This document shows positions 1 to 9,176 of a stretch of 64,000 nucleotides of DNA, in pieces (the stretch's first letter is position 1; every line of letters starts with the position of its first letter). The stretch is from Streptomyces sp. A0642 (GTDB lineage: Bacteria > Actinomycetota > Actinomycetes > Streptomycetales > Streptomycetaceae). Under the pieces are notes generated by a model that had not been told where the DNA came from, made no database searches, and saw nothing but the letters and a program-made list of their open reading frames with translations. The translations under genes and the position numbers were made by a program. Location: positions 111,904 through 175,903 of the forward strand of contig NZ_SSBL01000014.1 in NCBI RefSeq assembly GCF_004795105.1. Reading direction: 5' to 3'.

Positions 1-75
1 GAGGTCGAGGGCGGCCTCCAGGGTCGCCCTGCGGGAGCTTTCGCTCCGGCGCAGGGAACTCGGCGATGTGATCAT
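1..75 (-). CDS. TetR-family regulator, N-terminal fragment (cut by window edge)
   Basis: Only the first 25 codons are present; the gene runs off the left edge. The visible protein ends RRATLEAALDL, which is the usual opening of the TetR helix-turn-helix domain just before helix 1. The ATG at 75 lies 6 nt after a TATGCT -10 box (minus strand, 82-87), so the mRNA may be leaderless. No ligand-binding domain can be seen. It could control the ABC exporter genes transcribed towards it, but that is inference from position only. Confidence 0.6.
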   Translation of the reverse strand, partial: MITSPSSLRRSESSRRATLEAALDL

Positions 76-270
76 TCGGTGAGCATAGGTCTGTTCGAGC
101 CAATCGTTGTTGACAGTCCGTCGCCAAAAGTCGAACATGGCTCAAGCGGGAAACGGAACGTACCGTGTCGGCTCGTTCCTTGCCTTGCACCGTTCGTGCC
201 GTTCGTGCCGCGACGAGCCGATCGGGGGACGGCTCGCCGGCCGGCGGTACGGGTGCCGGAGCCGCTTCCC
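76..270. promoter_or_regulatory. Upstream region of the TetR gene
   Basis: No gene is seen here. The minus strand carries TATGCT (82-87) as a -10 box for the TetR gene. The arms TGTTCGA (92-98) and TCGAACA (131-137) form a widely spaced inverted repeat that could be an operator. The distal part, towards the exporter stop codon at 271, shows nothing recognisable. Confidence 0.35.
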
Positions 271-1161
271 TCAGGCAGTGATGTCCTTCGCCGTGAACCG
301 CGCCCAGGCCGCCGAGCCGAACACCGCCGCGTACAGCGCCTGGAGCTCCAGGTTCTTCAGCACCTCGTCCCAGTAGAACGGCTCGCGCAGCAGGTCCGAG
401 AAGGACAGCCAGTAGTGCGGGAAGAGATACGGGTGGATGCCGCTCAGCTGCGGGATGGTGTCCAGGATCTGGACGGTGATCAGCACCCCGACCGTCGCCG
501 CCATGGCCGCGATCCCGCTATTGGTGAGGGTCGACACGAAGAGTCCGAGCGCCGCGAAGCCGGTCAGTGACGCCGCGACCGCCACCGCGACCAACCCCGC
601 CCTGAGCAGCCCGTCGCCGAAACCGATCCGGGTGCCGGAGATCGTCGTGATGTCCTCGATGGGGAAGAGCAGCGCGCCCACGGCCAGTGCCGAGGCCGCC
701 ACGACGAGGGTCGCCACCAGGCAGAACGCCAGGGTGGAGGCGTACTTGGCGAGCAGCAGCCGGGTCCGGCCGGCCGGGGCCACCAGGAGGTAGCGCAGCG
801 TTCCGGCGTCGGCCTCACCCGCGACGGCGTCGCCCGCGACGACGCCCACCGCCATCGGGAGGAAGACCGGGAGGGTCGCGGCGAGGGAGGCGAAGACCAG
901 GAAGAGGCCGTTGTTGGTCACCTGGGAGAGGAACGCGGGCCCCGCCCCGCCCTCGCCGGGCCCGGCGGGCGAACCGTCGGCCGTCTCGATGCGGACCGCG
1001 ACCCCGATCAGCACGGGGACGGCGGCCAGTACGCCGAGCAGGGCGAGGGTGCGCCAGCGGCGCACGGTGGTGGTCAGCTCGGACCGCAGGATGCCGAGCG
1101 TCCACAGCGGGTTGCGCCGCGCCGCGGGGGCCTGGGCGGGGGCGAGTTCAGCCTGCGACAT
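271..1161 (-). CDS. ABC-2 type transporter permease
   Basis: A 296-residue integral membrane subunit of an ABC exporter. A Pro/Ala-rich cytoplasmic start is followed by about six hydrophobic segments, the first around residues 40-57 (LLGVLAAVPVLIGVAV). The block GDAVAGEADAGTLRYLLVAP in the middle is the signature of ABC-2 permeases of the NatB/YhaP-like group. It overlaps the upstream ATPase gene by 14 nt, so the two are translationally coupled and form one exporter. The substrate cannot be read from sequence; drugs, lipids and sodium are all known in the family. Confidence 0.85.
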   Translation of the reverse strand: MSQAELAPAQAPAARRNPLWTLGILRSELTTTVRRWRTLALLGVLAAVPVLIGVAVRIETADGSPAGPGEGGAGPAFLSQVTNNGLFLVFASLAATLPVFLPMAVGVVAGDAVAGEADAGTLRYLLVAPAGRTRLLLAKYASTLAFCLVATLVVAASALAVGALLFPIEDITTISGTRIGFGDGLLRAGLVAVAVAASLTGFAALGLFVSTLTNSGIAAMAATVGVLITVQILDTIPQLSGIHPYLFPHYWLSFSDLLREPFYWDEVLKNLELQALYAAVFGSAAWARFTAKDITA

Positions 1162-2137
1162 CGAATCCCTCTCCGGTGAGTGCGACGAACGCGTCCTCCA
1201 GCGAGGCGCGTTCGACGCCGAAGGACCGGACCCGGATCCCGCCGTGGACCAGGGCGGCGTTCAGGTCCGCGAGATCGACGGCGGCGGCCGGTGCGTCGGC
1301 CCGCACCCGGTCGCCGTCCAGCGTGATGCCGGTGATGCCGTGTTCCTTCAGGACGCGGGCGGCGTCGGCCGGGTCCGGCGTGGTGACGGCGAGCCGGCCG
1401 AGGGCGCCCGCGGAGAGGTCGGCGACGGGGGCCTGGGTGATCAGCCGGCCCCGGGCCATGACGGCCGCGTGGGTGCAGATCTGCTCGATCTCGTCGAGGA
1501 GGTGGGAGGAGAGGAAGACCGTGGTGCCCTCGGCGGCCAGTTCCCGGACCAGGGCGCGGATCTCCCGCATGCCCTGCGGGTCGAGGCCGTTGGTCGGTTC
1601 GTCCAGGACGAGCAGTCGGCGGGGCCGGAGCAGGGCGGCGGCGAGGCCGAGCCGCTGCTTCATGCCCAGCGAGTAGGCCCGGGCCTTCTTGCCCGCCGCG
1701 GCGGCCAGGCCGACCCGCTCCAGGGCGTCGCCGACGCGGGCGCCGCGGGTGCGCGGATCGGCGGTGGGGTCGGCGCGGTCGAAGCGCACGAGGTTGTCCC
1801 GGCCGCTCAGGAACCCGTACAGCGCGGGGCCTTCGATCAGCGCCCCGACCTCCGGCAGCACGGTGCGGGCCGCGCCGGGCATCGGGCGGCCCAGGACCGT
1901 CGCGGTGCCGGAGGTCGGCTCGATCAGACCCATCAGCATCCGGATGGTGGTGGTCTTCCCGGAGCCGTTGGGACCGAGGAAGCCGAAGACGCTGCCGCCG
2001 GGGACCGTGAGATCGAGCCCGTCGACGGCGAGCTGGCCGCCGCGGTACCGCTTGGTGAGGCCCCGCGTCTCGATCACGGGCGCGGTGCCGGCCGTGGCGG
2101 CGGCGCGGGCGGTGCCGGCCGTATCGGCCCCTGTCAT
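1148..2137 (-). CDS. ABC transporter ATP-binding protein (exporter type)
   Basis: A 329-residue nucleotide-binding subunit. The Walker A motif is GPNGSGKTT, the signature is YSLGMKQRLGLAAAL, and Walker B is LLVLDEPTNGLDP, the CcmA/NatA-like pattern of drug or lipid exporters. The C-terminal 90 residues carry the substrate-independent tail typical of this group. The ATG at 2137 has a GGGGAG ribosome site. The downstream permease gene overlaps it by 14 nt. A hairpin separates it from the LolA-like gene upstream on the same strand, so the three genes may be only partly co-transcribed. Confidence 0.88.
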   Translation of the reverse strand: MTGADTAGTARAAATAGTAPVIETRGLTKRYRGGQLAVDGLDLTVPGGSVFGFLGPNGSGKTTTIRMLMGLIEPTSGTATVLGRPMPGAARTVLPEVGALIEGPALYGFLSGRDNLVRFDRADPTADPRTRGARVGDALERVGLAAAAGKKARAYSLGMKQRLGLAAALLRPRRLLVLDEPTNGLDPQGMREIRALVRELAAEGTTVFLSSHLLDEIEQICTHAAVMARGRLITQAPVADLSAGALGRLAVTTPDPADAARVLKEHGITGITLDGDRVRADAPAAAVDLADLNAALVHGGIRVRSFGVERASLEDAFVALTGEGFDVAG

Positions 2138-2164
2138 GTGTGCTCCCCAGATCGCGTCCGCCCC

Positions 2165-2193
2165 GCCCCGCCGTACGGAGGCTACGGCGGGGC
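2165..2193 (-). terminator. GC-rich hairpin between the LolA-like gene and the ABC exporter genes
   Basis: GCCCCGCCGTA (2165-2175) pairs perfectly with TACGGCGGGGC (2183-2193) around a 7-nt loop, and the stem continues outward with one bulge. There is no T-tract, as is common in Streptomyces. Two CGTGCACG direct repeats follow on the upstream side. It could terminate or attenuate transcription leaving the LolA-like gene. Confidence 0.55.
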
Positions 2194-2230
2194 GGGCGGA
2201 CCGTGCACGCGACGGTGCACGACGGGCGGC

Positions 2231-3487
2231 TCAGCTCGCGTCGTCCGCGGCCTTCACCAGCGCGTCCTTGGTGACCGCGCCGACGTAGACCCGGCCGTCG
2301 TCCGTCATCAGAGCGTTGACCAGGCGGGTCTTGAAGACCGTGCCCGAGCCGAACTTTCCGGTGACCTTGTCGCCGAGGGCGTCCAGGAACTGCTGCGCCT
2401 CGGCCGGTACGTCGCCCGATTCCGCCGACGGGACGGCCGCGCCGCCCGGGGTCCTGATCTCGGCGACGGCGTTCCAGCCCTCGCCGATCACCTTCGCGCC
2501 GCTCGCGCCCTCGAAGCCGCTCAGGCCGCCCAGGTGGTCCAGGTGATCCAGGTCGCCCTTCGCCTTCCCGGCGTCGGCCTTCGCGTCGCCCTCGGCCTCG
2601 TCCGCCTCGGTGACCTTCGCGCCCTTGGGCGGGGTGAAGGAGAACGAGGAGGCGTCGGGCTTCTTGAAGTCGACCGAGGTGAACCCGGCGTCGACCGCCG
2701 CCTTGCCGCCGCTGCTGGGCTGGAGGGTGAACTTGAGCGGTGTGCCGTTCTCCGCGTCCACCGCGACGGTGATCGAGCCGATCGTGGAACCGCTCTGCTC
2801 GGGCTTGATGACCAGCCGGTAGGCGTCCCGCCCGGCGACCTGCGCGGTGCCGCCGACCGTGACGGACGTCGTGCCGTCGGCGGCCTTCAGCGCCTGTTCC
2901 GCCAGGGCCTTGGGGGTGGTGGGAACGCCTTCGGGAGCGGCCTGCTCCTTGCCCCGCCCGGCCTTCTCCTCGGCGTGGTAGACCGCGTTCGCCTTGCTGT
3001 CGTACGCCCAGACCTGGTCCCCGTTGTGGATCAGGCTGTACTCGGACGCGTCGTCCAGGATGGACACCCGCTGCTTGTCGGGGCCGTCGGCGGCCACCCG
3101 GAGGGTGTGCGTGCCGGAGGCGAGTTCCGTCAGCTTCGTCTGCGGGTCGGCGCTCGCCGAGCCCTTGTCGCCCGCCCCGTCCCCGAGGAACGAGCCGGCC
3201 AGGCCGCCCATCGACGGGATGCCGAGGTCGGTGCTGATCTTCACCGTGCCGGAGAGCTGCTGCGTGTCCGAGGCGGCGATCTTCTCGATGAGTTCCTGCG
3301 CGGTGATCTTCGGCAGATCGGGGTCTCCCGAGCTCGCGAGCGCCGGGACCAGCCCGATCGTCGCGGCCGCCACCCCCGCCACCGCGACCGGGACGATGTA
3401 GCGCACCGCCTTCCGGCGGCCCGCGCCGGCGCCGGTGGTGCCGTGCGTCGCCGTGTCGTTGGTGCCTGCGCTGTCGTTCGGTGCCAT
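2231..3487 (-). CDS. LolA-like secreted or anchored protein (DUF2092-type)
   Basis: A 418-residue protein. I place the start at the ATG at 3487, 10 nt after a GGAGG site, not at an in-frame codon at 3538. A charged start is followed by one membrane segment (VPVAVAGVAAATIGLVPALA) that acts as signal or anchor. The rest is extracellular and resembles the LolA/DUF2092 fold, which binds lipid in Gram-negative relatives: repeated beta blocks such as SGTVKISTDLG and THTLRVAADGPDKQRVSILDD. The middle is rich in Lys, Asp and Ala (residues about 285-320). Position upstream of an ABC exporter suggests a role at the cell envelope. Actual ligand unknown. Confidence 0.75.
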   Translation of the reverse strand: MAPNDSAGTNDTATHGTTGAGAGRRKAVRYIVPVAVAGVAAATIGLVPALASSGDPDLPKITAQELIEKIAASDTQQLSGTVKISTDLGIPSMGGLAGSFLGDGAGDKGSASADPQTKLTELASGTHTLRVAADGPDKQRVSILDDASEYSLIHNGDQVWAYDSKANAVYHAEEKAGRGKEQAAPEGVPTTPKALAEQALKAADGTTSVTVGGTAQVAGRDAYRLVIKPEQSGSTIGSITVAVDAENGTPLKFTLQPSSGGKAAVDAGFTSVDFKKPDASSFSFTPPKGAKVTEADEAEGDAKADAGKAKGDLDHLDHLGGLSGFEGASGAKVIGEGWNAVAEIRTPGGAAVPSAESGDVPAEAQQFLDALGDKVTGKFGSGTVFKTRLVNALMTDDGRVYVGAVTKDALVKAADDAS

Positions 3488-3708
3488 GTGTGCCCTACCT
3501 CCGTGGTCGGCGGCTTCCGTCCGGATGCACTCGTCCACTCCGTGCCGCCATTCTCACCCGTTTTTTGGTTCAGGAGTGGTTGTTCTCCATCTGACCAAAT
3601 CGGGCGGCTCCAGGCGTCAGCCCGCGGGAGCAACTCCGCGTACCTCTCCGGGATGACACCGGGGGGCGGCGTCACCGCCGTCCCGTAGGGGTCGGCGGTG
3701 ACCGGCAG

Positions 3709-4719
3709 TCAGCCCGCGCGGTGCACCACGGCGTCGCACATCTCTTCCAGGGCGTCCTTCGCGTAGCACGACGGCAGCGGCTTCAGGGTGGCCCGCGCCT
3801 CCTGGGCGTACCGGACGGTGTCGCGTCGCGCCTGGTCGAGCGCCGGGTGGGCGCGCAGCCGGCGCAGTGCCTCCTCCAGACGGCCGGGGCCGTTCAGGTC
3901 ACCGTCCAGCAGCGCGACGAGCTCCAGGTCGTCCGGCTCGCCGTCGGCCGCGGCCCGCGCCCTCAGGTGGAGGACGGGCAGGGTCGGGATGCCTTCGAGG
4001 AGATCGGTGCCGGGGGTCTTACCGGACTCGTGGGAGTCGGAGGCGATGTCGAGGACGTCGTCGGCGAGCTGGAAGGCGACGCCGAGCCGCTCGCCGTACT
4101 GGGTGAGGATGTCGGTCGTCGCCTCGTCGGCGCCGGCCATCATCGCGCCGAACCGGCAGGCCACGGCGATCAGCGAGCCGGTCTTGCCGCGCATCACGTC
4201 GAGGTAGTGCTCGACCGGATCGCGCCCGTCGCGCGGGCCCGCGGTCTCCAGGATCTGGCCGGTGACCAGCCGCTCGAACGCCTCGGCCTGGATGCGGACG
4301 GCCTCGGGGCCGAGGTCGGCCAGGATGTGCGACGCGCGCGCGAAGAGGAAGTCGCCGGTCAGCACGGCCACCGAGTTGCCCCAGCGCGAATTGGCGCTGT
4401 CGACTCCGCGGCGTACGTCTGCCTCGTCCATCACGTCGTCGTGGTACAGCGTCGCGAGGTGCGTCAGCTCGACGACCACGGCGGCGGGCACCACGCCCGG
4501 CGCGTCGGCGTCGCCGAACTGGGCGGCCAGCATCGCCAGCAGGGGCCGGAACCGCTTGCCGCCCGCGCGCACCAGGTGCTGCGCGGCCTCCGTGATGAAG
4601 GGCACCTCGCTCTTGGTGGCATCGAGCAGCCCCGACTCGACAGCAGCCAAACCGGCCTGGACACCGGCCTCAAGAGCCTGGTCCCGCACGCTCAGTCCGA
4701 ACGGCCCGACGACGGTCAC
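3709..4719 (-). CDS. Polyprenyl diphosphate synthase (trans-type)
   Basis: A 336-residue all-alpha enzyme that lengthens allylic diphosphates with isopentenyl diphosphate. The first aspartate-rich motif is DDVMD (residues 94-98) and the second DDVLD (220-224); GGKRFRP (53-59) binds diphosphate. Length and motifs fit the hepta-/nona-prenyl class that makes the menaquinone side chain. The GTG start at 4719 has an AGGAG site 8 nt upstream. Menaquinone genes menJ, menG, mqnC and mqnA lie further along the window, which supports that role. The product chain length cannot be read with certainty. A GGCGG/CCGCC hairpin lies just past the stop. Confidence 0.88.
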   Translation of the reverse strand: MTVVGPFGLSVRDQALEAGVQAGLAAVESGLLDATKSEVPFITEAAQHLVRAGGKRFRPLLAMLAAQFGDADAPGVVPAAVVVELTHLATLYHDDVMDEADVRRGVDSANSRWGNSVAVLTGDFLFARASHILADLGPEAVRIQAEAFERLVTGQILETAGPRDGRDPVEHYLDVMRGKTGSLIAVACRFGAMMAGADEATTDILTQYGERLGVAFQLADDVLDIASDSHESGKTPGTDLLEGIPTLPVLHLRARAAADGEPDDLELVALLDGDLNGPGRLEEALRRLRAHPALDQARRDTVRYAQEARATLKPLPSCYAKDALEEMCDAVVHRAG

Positions 4720-4875
4720 GAGGGGATCTCCTGTCTGCTGACGATCACATGGAATGTCGATGTGTCGCTGTCATCACTCAAGTCAGCGTATCCGGTCCCC
4801 TTTGGATCACCGTGGGCGGCTTCCCGCGACCGCCGGTATGTTCGGGATCAGCTCATACGATCAGGAGTTGCCGCT

Positions 4876-6375
4876 TTGTCCCGGACCGCCGCAGACACCG
4901 AAGCCGCCCAGCCCCCGCCGGGTGACGACCACGCCTTCTTCGGCCAGCCACGGGGTCTGATGACCCTGTCCGGCCTGGAGGTCTGGGAGCGGTTCTCGTT
5001 CCTCGGCATGCAGGCGATCCTGGTCCTCTACTTCGCCGACACGGTCGCGCACGGCGGCATGGGGATGGAGGCCGGCACCGCGGCGTCCGTCTCCGCCGCG
5101 TACGGCACCCTCGTCTATCTGGTCTCGGTGGCCGGCGGCTGGCTGGCCGACCGGATCCTCGGCTCGTACCGGGCCGTGCTGTACGGGGGCGTCCTCATCG
5201 CGTGCGGGCACTACGCCATGGCGGTGCCCACCGATGTCATGACGTGGGTCGGCCTGGGTCTGATCAGCGCCGGAACGGGCCTGCTCAAGCCGAACGTCGC
5301 CACCATGGTCGGCAAGCTGTACCGCACCGACGACGAGCGCCGGGACGCCGGCTTCGCCCTCTACTACATGGGCATCAACATCGGCGCGTTCCTCGGCCCG
5401 CTGATCACCGGCTGGCTCGGTGACCACGCGAGCTGGCACTGGGGCTTCTCGGCCGCCGCCGTCGGCATGACGCTCGGCCTGATCCAGTACGTGGCGGGCC
5501 GGCGTCACCTGGCCGGGCGCAGGAACACCGCCGAGTTCGCCCTGGCCCCCGGGCCCATGCGCCGGGCGGTCCTGCTCATCGCCGTCGGCGTCCTCGTGGT
5601 GGCCGCCGTCGCCACCGCGCTGGCCCTGGCGGGGTGGCTGACGATGGACCGCTTCGTCGACCTGCTCACCCTCGTCTCCGTGATCGCACCGGTCGTCTAC
5701 TTCGCGGTGATGTTCCGGAGCCCCCGGGTCACCGCGGAGGAACGCGGCAGGCTGCGCCCGTACGTGGTGCTGTTCCTGGCCTCCGTCGTCTTCAACTTCA
5801 TCCTCTTCCAGGCGTACTCGACGATGATGCTGCTCGCGTCGACCAACGCCCGCACGGAGATCTTCGGCTTCCACTTCCCGGCGAGCTGGTACGCGTCCGC
5901 GCTCGGCGCCTTCGAGGTGGCGCTCGCCCCGGTGGTCGCGGCCGTCTGGGCGAAGATGGGGCCGCGCCAGCCGCACGCGTCCAACAAGATCGCGATCGGG
6001 GTGATCCTCGGCGGGCTCTCGTTCCTGCTGATGGTCCTGCCCACCTCCGGGCACGCCTCGGACACGTACAAGATGGCCGCCTGGTGGATCGTCGGCTCGT
6101 ATCTGCTCCTCGGGCTCGGCGACGTCCTGCTGGAGACCTCCGGCATGTCCGCGACCACGAAGCTCGCCCCGAGGGCCTTCGCCAGCCAGACGATGGCGCT
6201 CTGGTTCCTCTCGCTGGCCCTCGCCAACGGCATCCAGGCACAGATCGTGAAGCTCTACGGCGAGGTGTCCAACCCCGCCTACTTCGGTGTCAATGGCGCT
6301 GTCGCGGTGGTGGCCGGTCTGGCCGTCATCGCCGCCGCCCCCTGGCTCAGGCGCACCATGCACCCCGTCCACTGA
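4876..6375 (+). CDS. POT/PTR2-family proton-coupled di-/tripeptide transporter
   Basis: A 499-residue transporter with about 14 membrane spans. The PTR2 signature region FALYYMGINIGAFLGPLITG and the GLLKPN motif are present, with ERFSFLGMQAILVLYF at the first helix. I chose the TTG at 4876 because AGGAG lies 8 nt before it and no ATG/GTG in frame fits the family start better. It would import short peptides using the proton gradient. The next gene, an S15/CocE hydrolase, starts 9 nt after the stop, so the pair is one operon: uptake followed by hydrolysis of peptides or related acyl compounds. Confidence 0.85.
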   Translation: MSRTAADTEAAQPPPGDDHAFFGQPRGLMTLSGLEVWERFSFLGMQAILVLYFADTVAHGGMGMEAGTAASVSAAYGTLVYLVSVAGGWLADRILGSYRAVLYGGVLIACGHYAMAVPTDVMTWVGLGLISAGTGLLKPNVATMVGKLYRTDDERRDAGFALYYMGINIGAFLGPLITGWLGDHASWHWGFSAAAVGMTLGLIQYVAGRRHLAGRRNTAEFALAPGPMRRAVLLIAVGVLVVAAVATALALAGWLTMDRFVDLLTLVSVIAPVVYFAVMFRSPRVTAEERGRLRPYVVLFLASVVFNFILFQAYSTMMLLASTNARTEIFGFHFPASWYASALGAFEVALAPVVAAVWAKMGPRQPHASNKIAIGVILGGLSFLLMVLPTSGHASDTYKMAAWWIVGSYLLLGLGDVLLETSGMSATTKLAPRAFASQTMALWFLSLALANGIQAQIVKLYGEVSNPAYFGVNGAVAVVAGLAVIAAAPWLRRTMHPVH

Positions 6376-6384
6376 GGGACTCCC

Positions 6385-8409
6385 ATGCACATCCGGACCG
6401 CGTTCCCGTACGAGACGACCCGCGAGGACGTCTACATCCCGTTGCGAGGGGGCACCTCCCAGGCCGAAGGCTCTGGGGGAAGCACCCAGTTGTACGCCCG
6501 GATCTGGCGGCCGGTCACCGACGAGCCGGTGCCCGCGCTGCTGGAGTACCTGCCGTACCGGCTGAGCGACTGGACCGCGCCGCGGGACTGGCAGCGCCAT
6601 CCCTGGTACGCGGGCCACGGCTACGCCTCGGTCCGGGTCGACGTGCGCGGGCACGGCAACAGCGAGGGGATGCCGGGCGACGAGTACGACGCCACGGAGC
6701 TCGCCGACGGGGTGGCCGTCATCCACTGGCTGGCCCGGCAGGAGTGGTGCTCGGGCCGGGTCGGCATGTTCGGCATCTCCTGGGGCGGCTTCAACTCGCT
6801 GCAGATCGCCGCCCTCGCCCCCGAGCCGCTGAAGGCGATCGTCACCGTGTGCTCGGCCGACGACCGCTACGACAACGACGTCCACTACATGGGCGGGTCG
6901 GTCCTCGCCGTGGACATGCACGCCTGGGCGGCGACCATGCTGGCCTTCGTGTGCCGGCCGCCCGACCCGGCGGACGTCGGTGACGACTGGCGGGAGATGT
7001 GGCTGAACCGGCTCGAAGCCGTGGACCCCTTCATCCACACCTGGCTGGGGCACCAGACGCGCGACGACTACTGGAAGCACGGCAGCGTCTGCGAGGACTA
7101 CTCCGCGATCAAGGCCAGCGTCCTCGCGGTGGGCGGCTGGCACGACCCGTACCGCGACACCGTGCTCCGGCTCGTCGAGCACCTGGACCCGGCGAAGGTC
7201 CGCGGGCTCATCGGTCCCTGGTCGCACCAGTACCCCGACCGGGGGCTCCCGCCCGGGCCCGGCATCGGCTTCCTCCAGGAGACGCTGCGCTGGTGGGACC
7301 AGCACCTGAAGGACAAGGACACCGGCGTCATGGCGGAGCCGCTGCTGCGGTCCTGGATCAGCGAGTCGCACCGGCCGGCCACGGTCTACGAGACCCTGCC
7401 CGGCCGCTGGGTCGGGGACACCGGCTGGCCGTCGGAGAACGTCGCGCCGGTCGCGTACGCCCTCCAGGGCGGTCCGCAGATCGTCGACTCGCCGCAGCAG
7501 ACCGGGATGGACGCCGGCCGGTTCTTCCCCTTCGGCAACGACGCCGACCTGCCGCCCGACCAGCGGGACGAGGACGCCAAGTCGGTGTGCTTCGAATTCC
7601 CGGTCGAGGACGCCCCGATCGAGATCCTGGGCCGCCCCCGGGTGAGGCTGCGGATCCGGATGGACGCCCCGCGCGGCCAGGCCGTCGCCCGGCTCTGCGA
7701 CGTGGCCCCCGACGGCTCGTCCACCCTCGTCACCCGCGGCGTCCTCAACCTGGCCGCGCGCAACGGCCGGGACCGCGCGGAGGACTGGCCCGCCGGTGCG
7801 ACGGAGGACGTCACCTTCGAGCTGAACGGCATCGGGCACGCCTTCCCGCCCGGGCACCGGATCAGGCTCGCCGTCTCGTCCTCGTACTGGCCGTGGATCT
7901 GGCCGCAGGCGGGCTCGAAGGGCTTCACCCTGGAGGCCGAGGGCAGCCTCGTCGAACTCCCGGTGCGCCGGCACACCGAGGACCCCGCGATCCGCTTCGA
8001 GGAGCCCGAGCAGGCCGAACCGCTCGGCGTCGTCGTCCCCGTCACCCTCGACGAGCAGCGGCCCGAGCGGCTCATCGTCCGTGACGTGGCCAAGGGCGAG
8101 TGGCGGATGGAGGTCGACCCGCGGTACGGCGGCACGCGCGTCTACCCCGACGGCCTGGAGTTCACCGAGGACGCGGTCGAGACGTACACGATCCAGGAAC
8201 GCGATCCGCTCTCCGCGCGCACCCGCTCCGACTGGACGGTCCGGCTGCACCGGCCGGAGATGTCCTGGGACGTGCTGATCGAGACCCGCTCCGAGATCAC
8301 GGCCGACGCGAGCGACTTCATCACGTCCGACGAGGTGGTCTGCAAGGAGGGCGGCGAAGTCGTCTTCCACCGGACCTGGGAGAAGCGCATCCCGCGCACG
8401 GCGGGCTAA
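6385..8409 (+). CDS. CocE/NonD-family (peptidase S15) hydrolase
   Basis: A 674-residue alpha/beta-hydrolase. The nucleophile elbow GISWGG puts the catalytic Ser at residue 132. The probable Asp is in GGWHDPYRDT and the His in GPWSHQYPD. The C-terminal third (from about residue 395) is the jelly-roll domain usual for X-prolyl dipeptidyl peptidases and cocaine esterases. No signal peptide is visible, so it is likely cytoplasmic. It follows the peptide transporter by 9 nt. Residues 22-34 (GGTSQAEGSGGST) are encoded by a palindromic REP-like element and look like an in-frame insertion before the conserved LYARIWRP strand. Substrate could be peptide or ester. Confidence 0.85.
   Translation: MHIRTAFPYETTREDVYIPLRGGTSQAEGSGGSTQLYARIWRPVTDEPVPALLEYLPYRLSDWTAPRDWQRHPWYAGHGYASVRVDVRGHGNSEGMPGDEYDATELADGVAVIHWLARQEWCSGRVGMFGISWGGFNSLQIAALAPEPLKAIVTVCSADDRYDNDVHYMGGSVLAVDMHAWAATMLAFVCRPPDPADVGDDWREMWLNRLEAVDPFIHTWLGHQTRDDYWKHGSVCEDYSAIKASVLAVGGWHDPYRDTVLRLVEHLDPAKVRGLIGPWSHQYPDRGLPPGPGIGFLQETLRWWDQHLKDKDTGVMAEPLLRSWISESHRPATVYETLPGRWVGDTGWPSENVAPVAYALQGGPQIVDSPQQTGMDAGRFFPFGNDADLPPDQRDEDAKSVCFEFPVEDAPIEILGRPRVRLRIRMDAPRGQAVARLCDVAPDGSSTLVTRGVLNLAARNGRDRAEDWPAGATEDVTFELNGIGHAFPPGHRIRLAVSSSYWPWIWPQAGSKGFTLEAEGSLVELPVRRHTEDPAIRFEEPEQAEPLGVVVPVTLDEQRPERLIVRDVAKGEWRMEVDPRYGGTRVYPDGLEFTEDAVETYTIQERDPLSARTRSDWTVRLHRPEMSWDVLIETRSEITADASDFITSDEVVCKEGGEVVFHRTWEKRIPRTAG
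6448..6487 (+). repeat. REP-like palindromic element inside the S15 hydrolase gene
   Basis: CCTCCCAG-GCC, loop GAA, GGC-T-CTGGGGG folds into a hairpin with one bulged T and is flanked by direct GCACC copies (6452-6456 and 6482-6486). The pattern resembles short palindromic repeats I associate with Streptomyces intergenic regions. Here it sits in frame and encodes a Gly/Ser-rich loop. Confidence 0.6.
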
Positions 8410-8477
8410 GGGCTGTCCCGCGGGGGTCTTCCATCCCGAGGTCCCTCGCGTTGCCCCGCGCGCATACCATGCTGCTC

Positions 8478-9083
8478 ATGACGCAAGAAGACGGGCAGCT
8501 GGACAGCCTCGTACGGAAACGGATCCGCGCGCTGCGCGTCGCGCAGGGCTGGTCGCTGGAGGAGCTGGCCACCCGCGCCCACCTCAGCCAGTCCTCGCTG
8601 AGCCGCATCGAGAACGGTCAGCGCCGCCTGGCGCTCGACCAGCTCGTCACGCTCGCCCGCGCCCTGGACACCACCTTGGACCAGCTCGTGGAGAACGCCG
8701 CCGACGATGTCGTCATCAGCCCGGTGATCGACGGCAGGCACGGCCTCATGCGCTGGCCGATCAAGGGCGACCCCGGCATGAGCGTCGTGCGCCAGAGGAT
8801 GACCGAGCCGCCGCCGGACAACCCCGCCCGCATGCGGGCCCACCCCGGCCGTGAATGGCTCGTCGTCCTGTCCGGCACCGCCGTCCTCATGCTCGGCAAC
8901 CGGCGCTTCCGCATCGAGACCAACCAGGCCGCCGAGTTCCCCACCATGATGCCGCACGCCATCGGCGTCGAGGGCGGGCCGTGCGAGATCATGGGGATCT
9001 TCGACCGTGACGCCCGCCGCGGCCACCAGAAGGATGCCGACGCCGGCTCCGAAGCGGAGTGCGGAGGCGTCCCGGACCTCTAG
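8478..9083 (+). CDS. XRE-family regulator with C-terminal cupin domain
   Basis: A 201-residue transcription factor. Residues about 8-65 form the Cro/C1 helix-turn-helix (WSLEELATRAHLSQSSLSRIENGQ). Residues about 100-185 form a cupin barrel (AHPGREWLVVLSGTAVLMLGNRRFRI, then EFPTMMPHAIGVEGG) that would bind a small ligand or metal. Two in-frame ATGs are possible (8469, 8478). I chose 8478 because TACCAT (8465-8470) could be the -10 box of a leaderless mRNA and neither start has a ribosome site. The next gene is a methyltransferase whose promoter holds a TTGCG-N5-CGCAA dyad, a possible target. Confidence 0.82.
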   Translation: MTQEDGQLDSLVRKRIRALRVAQGWSLEELATRAHLSQSSLSRIENGQRRLALDQLVTLARALDTTLDQLVENAADDVVISPVIDGRHGLMRWPIKGDPGMSVVRQRMTEPPPDNPARMRAHPGREWLVVLSGTAVLMLGNRRFRIETNQAAEFPTMMPHAIGVEGGPCEIMGIFDRDARRGHQKDADAGSEAECGGVPDL

Positions 9084-9176
9084 GCACACCTCCGGGCGGA
9101 GCAAGCCGCGATTCACCCGGAAGGCTCCGCCAAGAGGGCCGGCCTTGCGCCCCGGGCAGCGAACGGCACCACCTTC

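Noticed and set aside
27..56. Hairpin in the TetR fragment
   Set aside because: GGAGC/GCTCC and CCCTGC/GCAGGG arms lie inside conserved helix-turn-helix coding sequence, so codon use explains them well enough.
911..3688. Long open frame antisense to the ABC ATPase and LolA-like genes
   Set aside because: High-GC DNA gives long antisense frames. The reading is Arg/Gly/Val-rich without domains, and the minus strand has recognisable genes.
4861..8370. Open frame of over 1,100 codons antisense to the peptide transporter and S15 hydrolase
   Set aside because: It mirrors codon positions of the real genes, has no motifs, and is Asp/Gly/Val/Arg-rich, as expected of a shadow.
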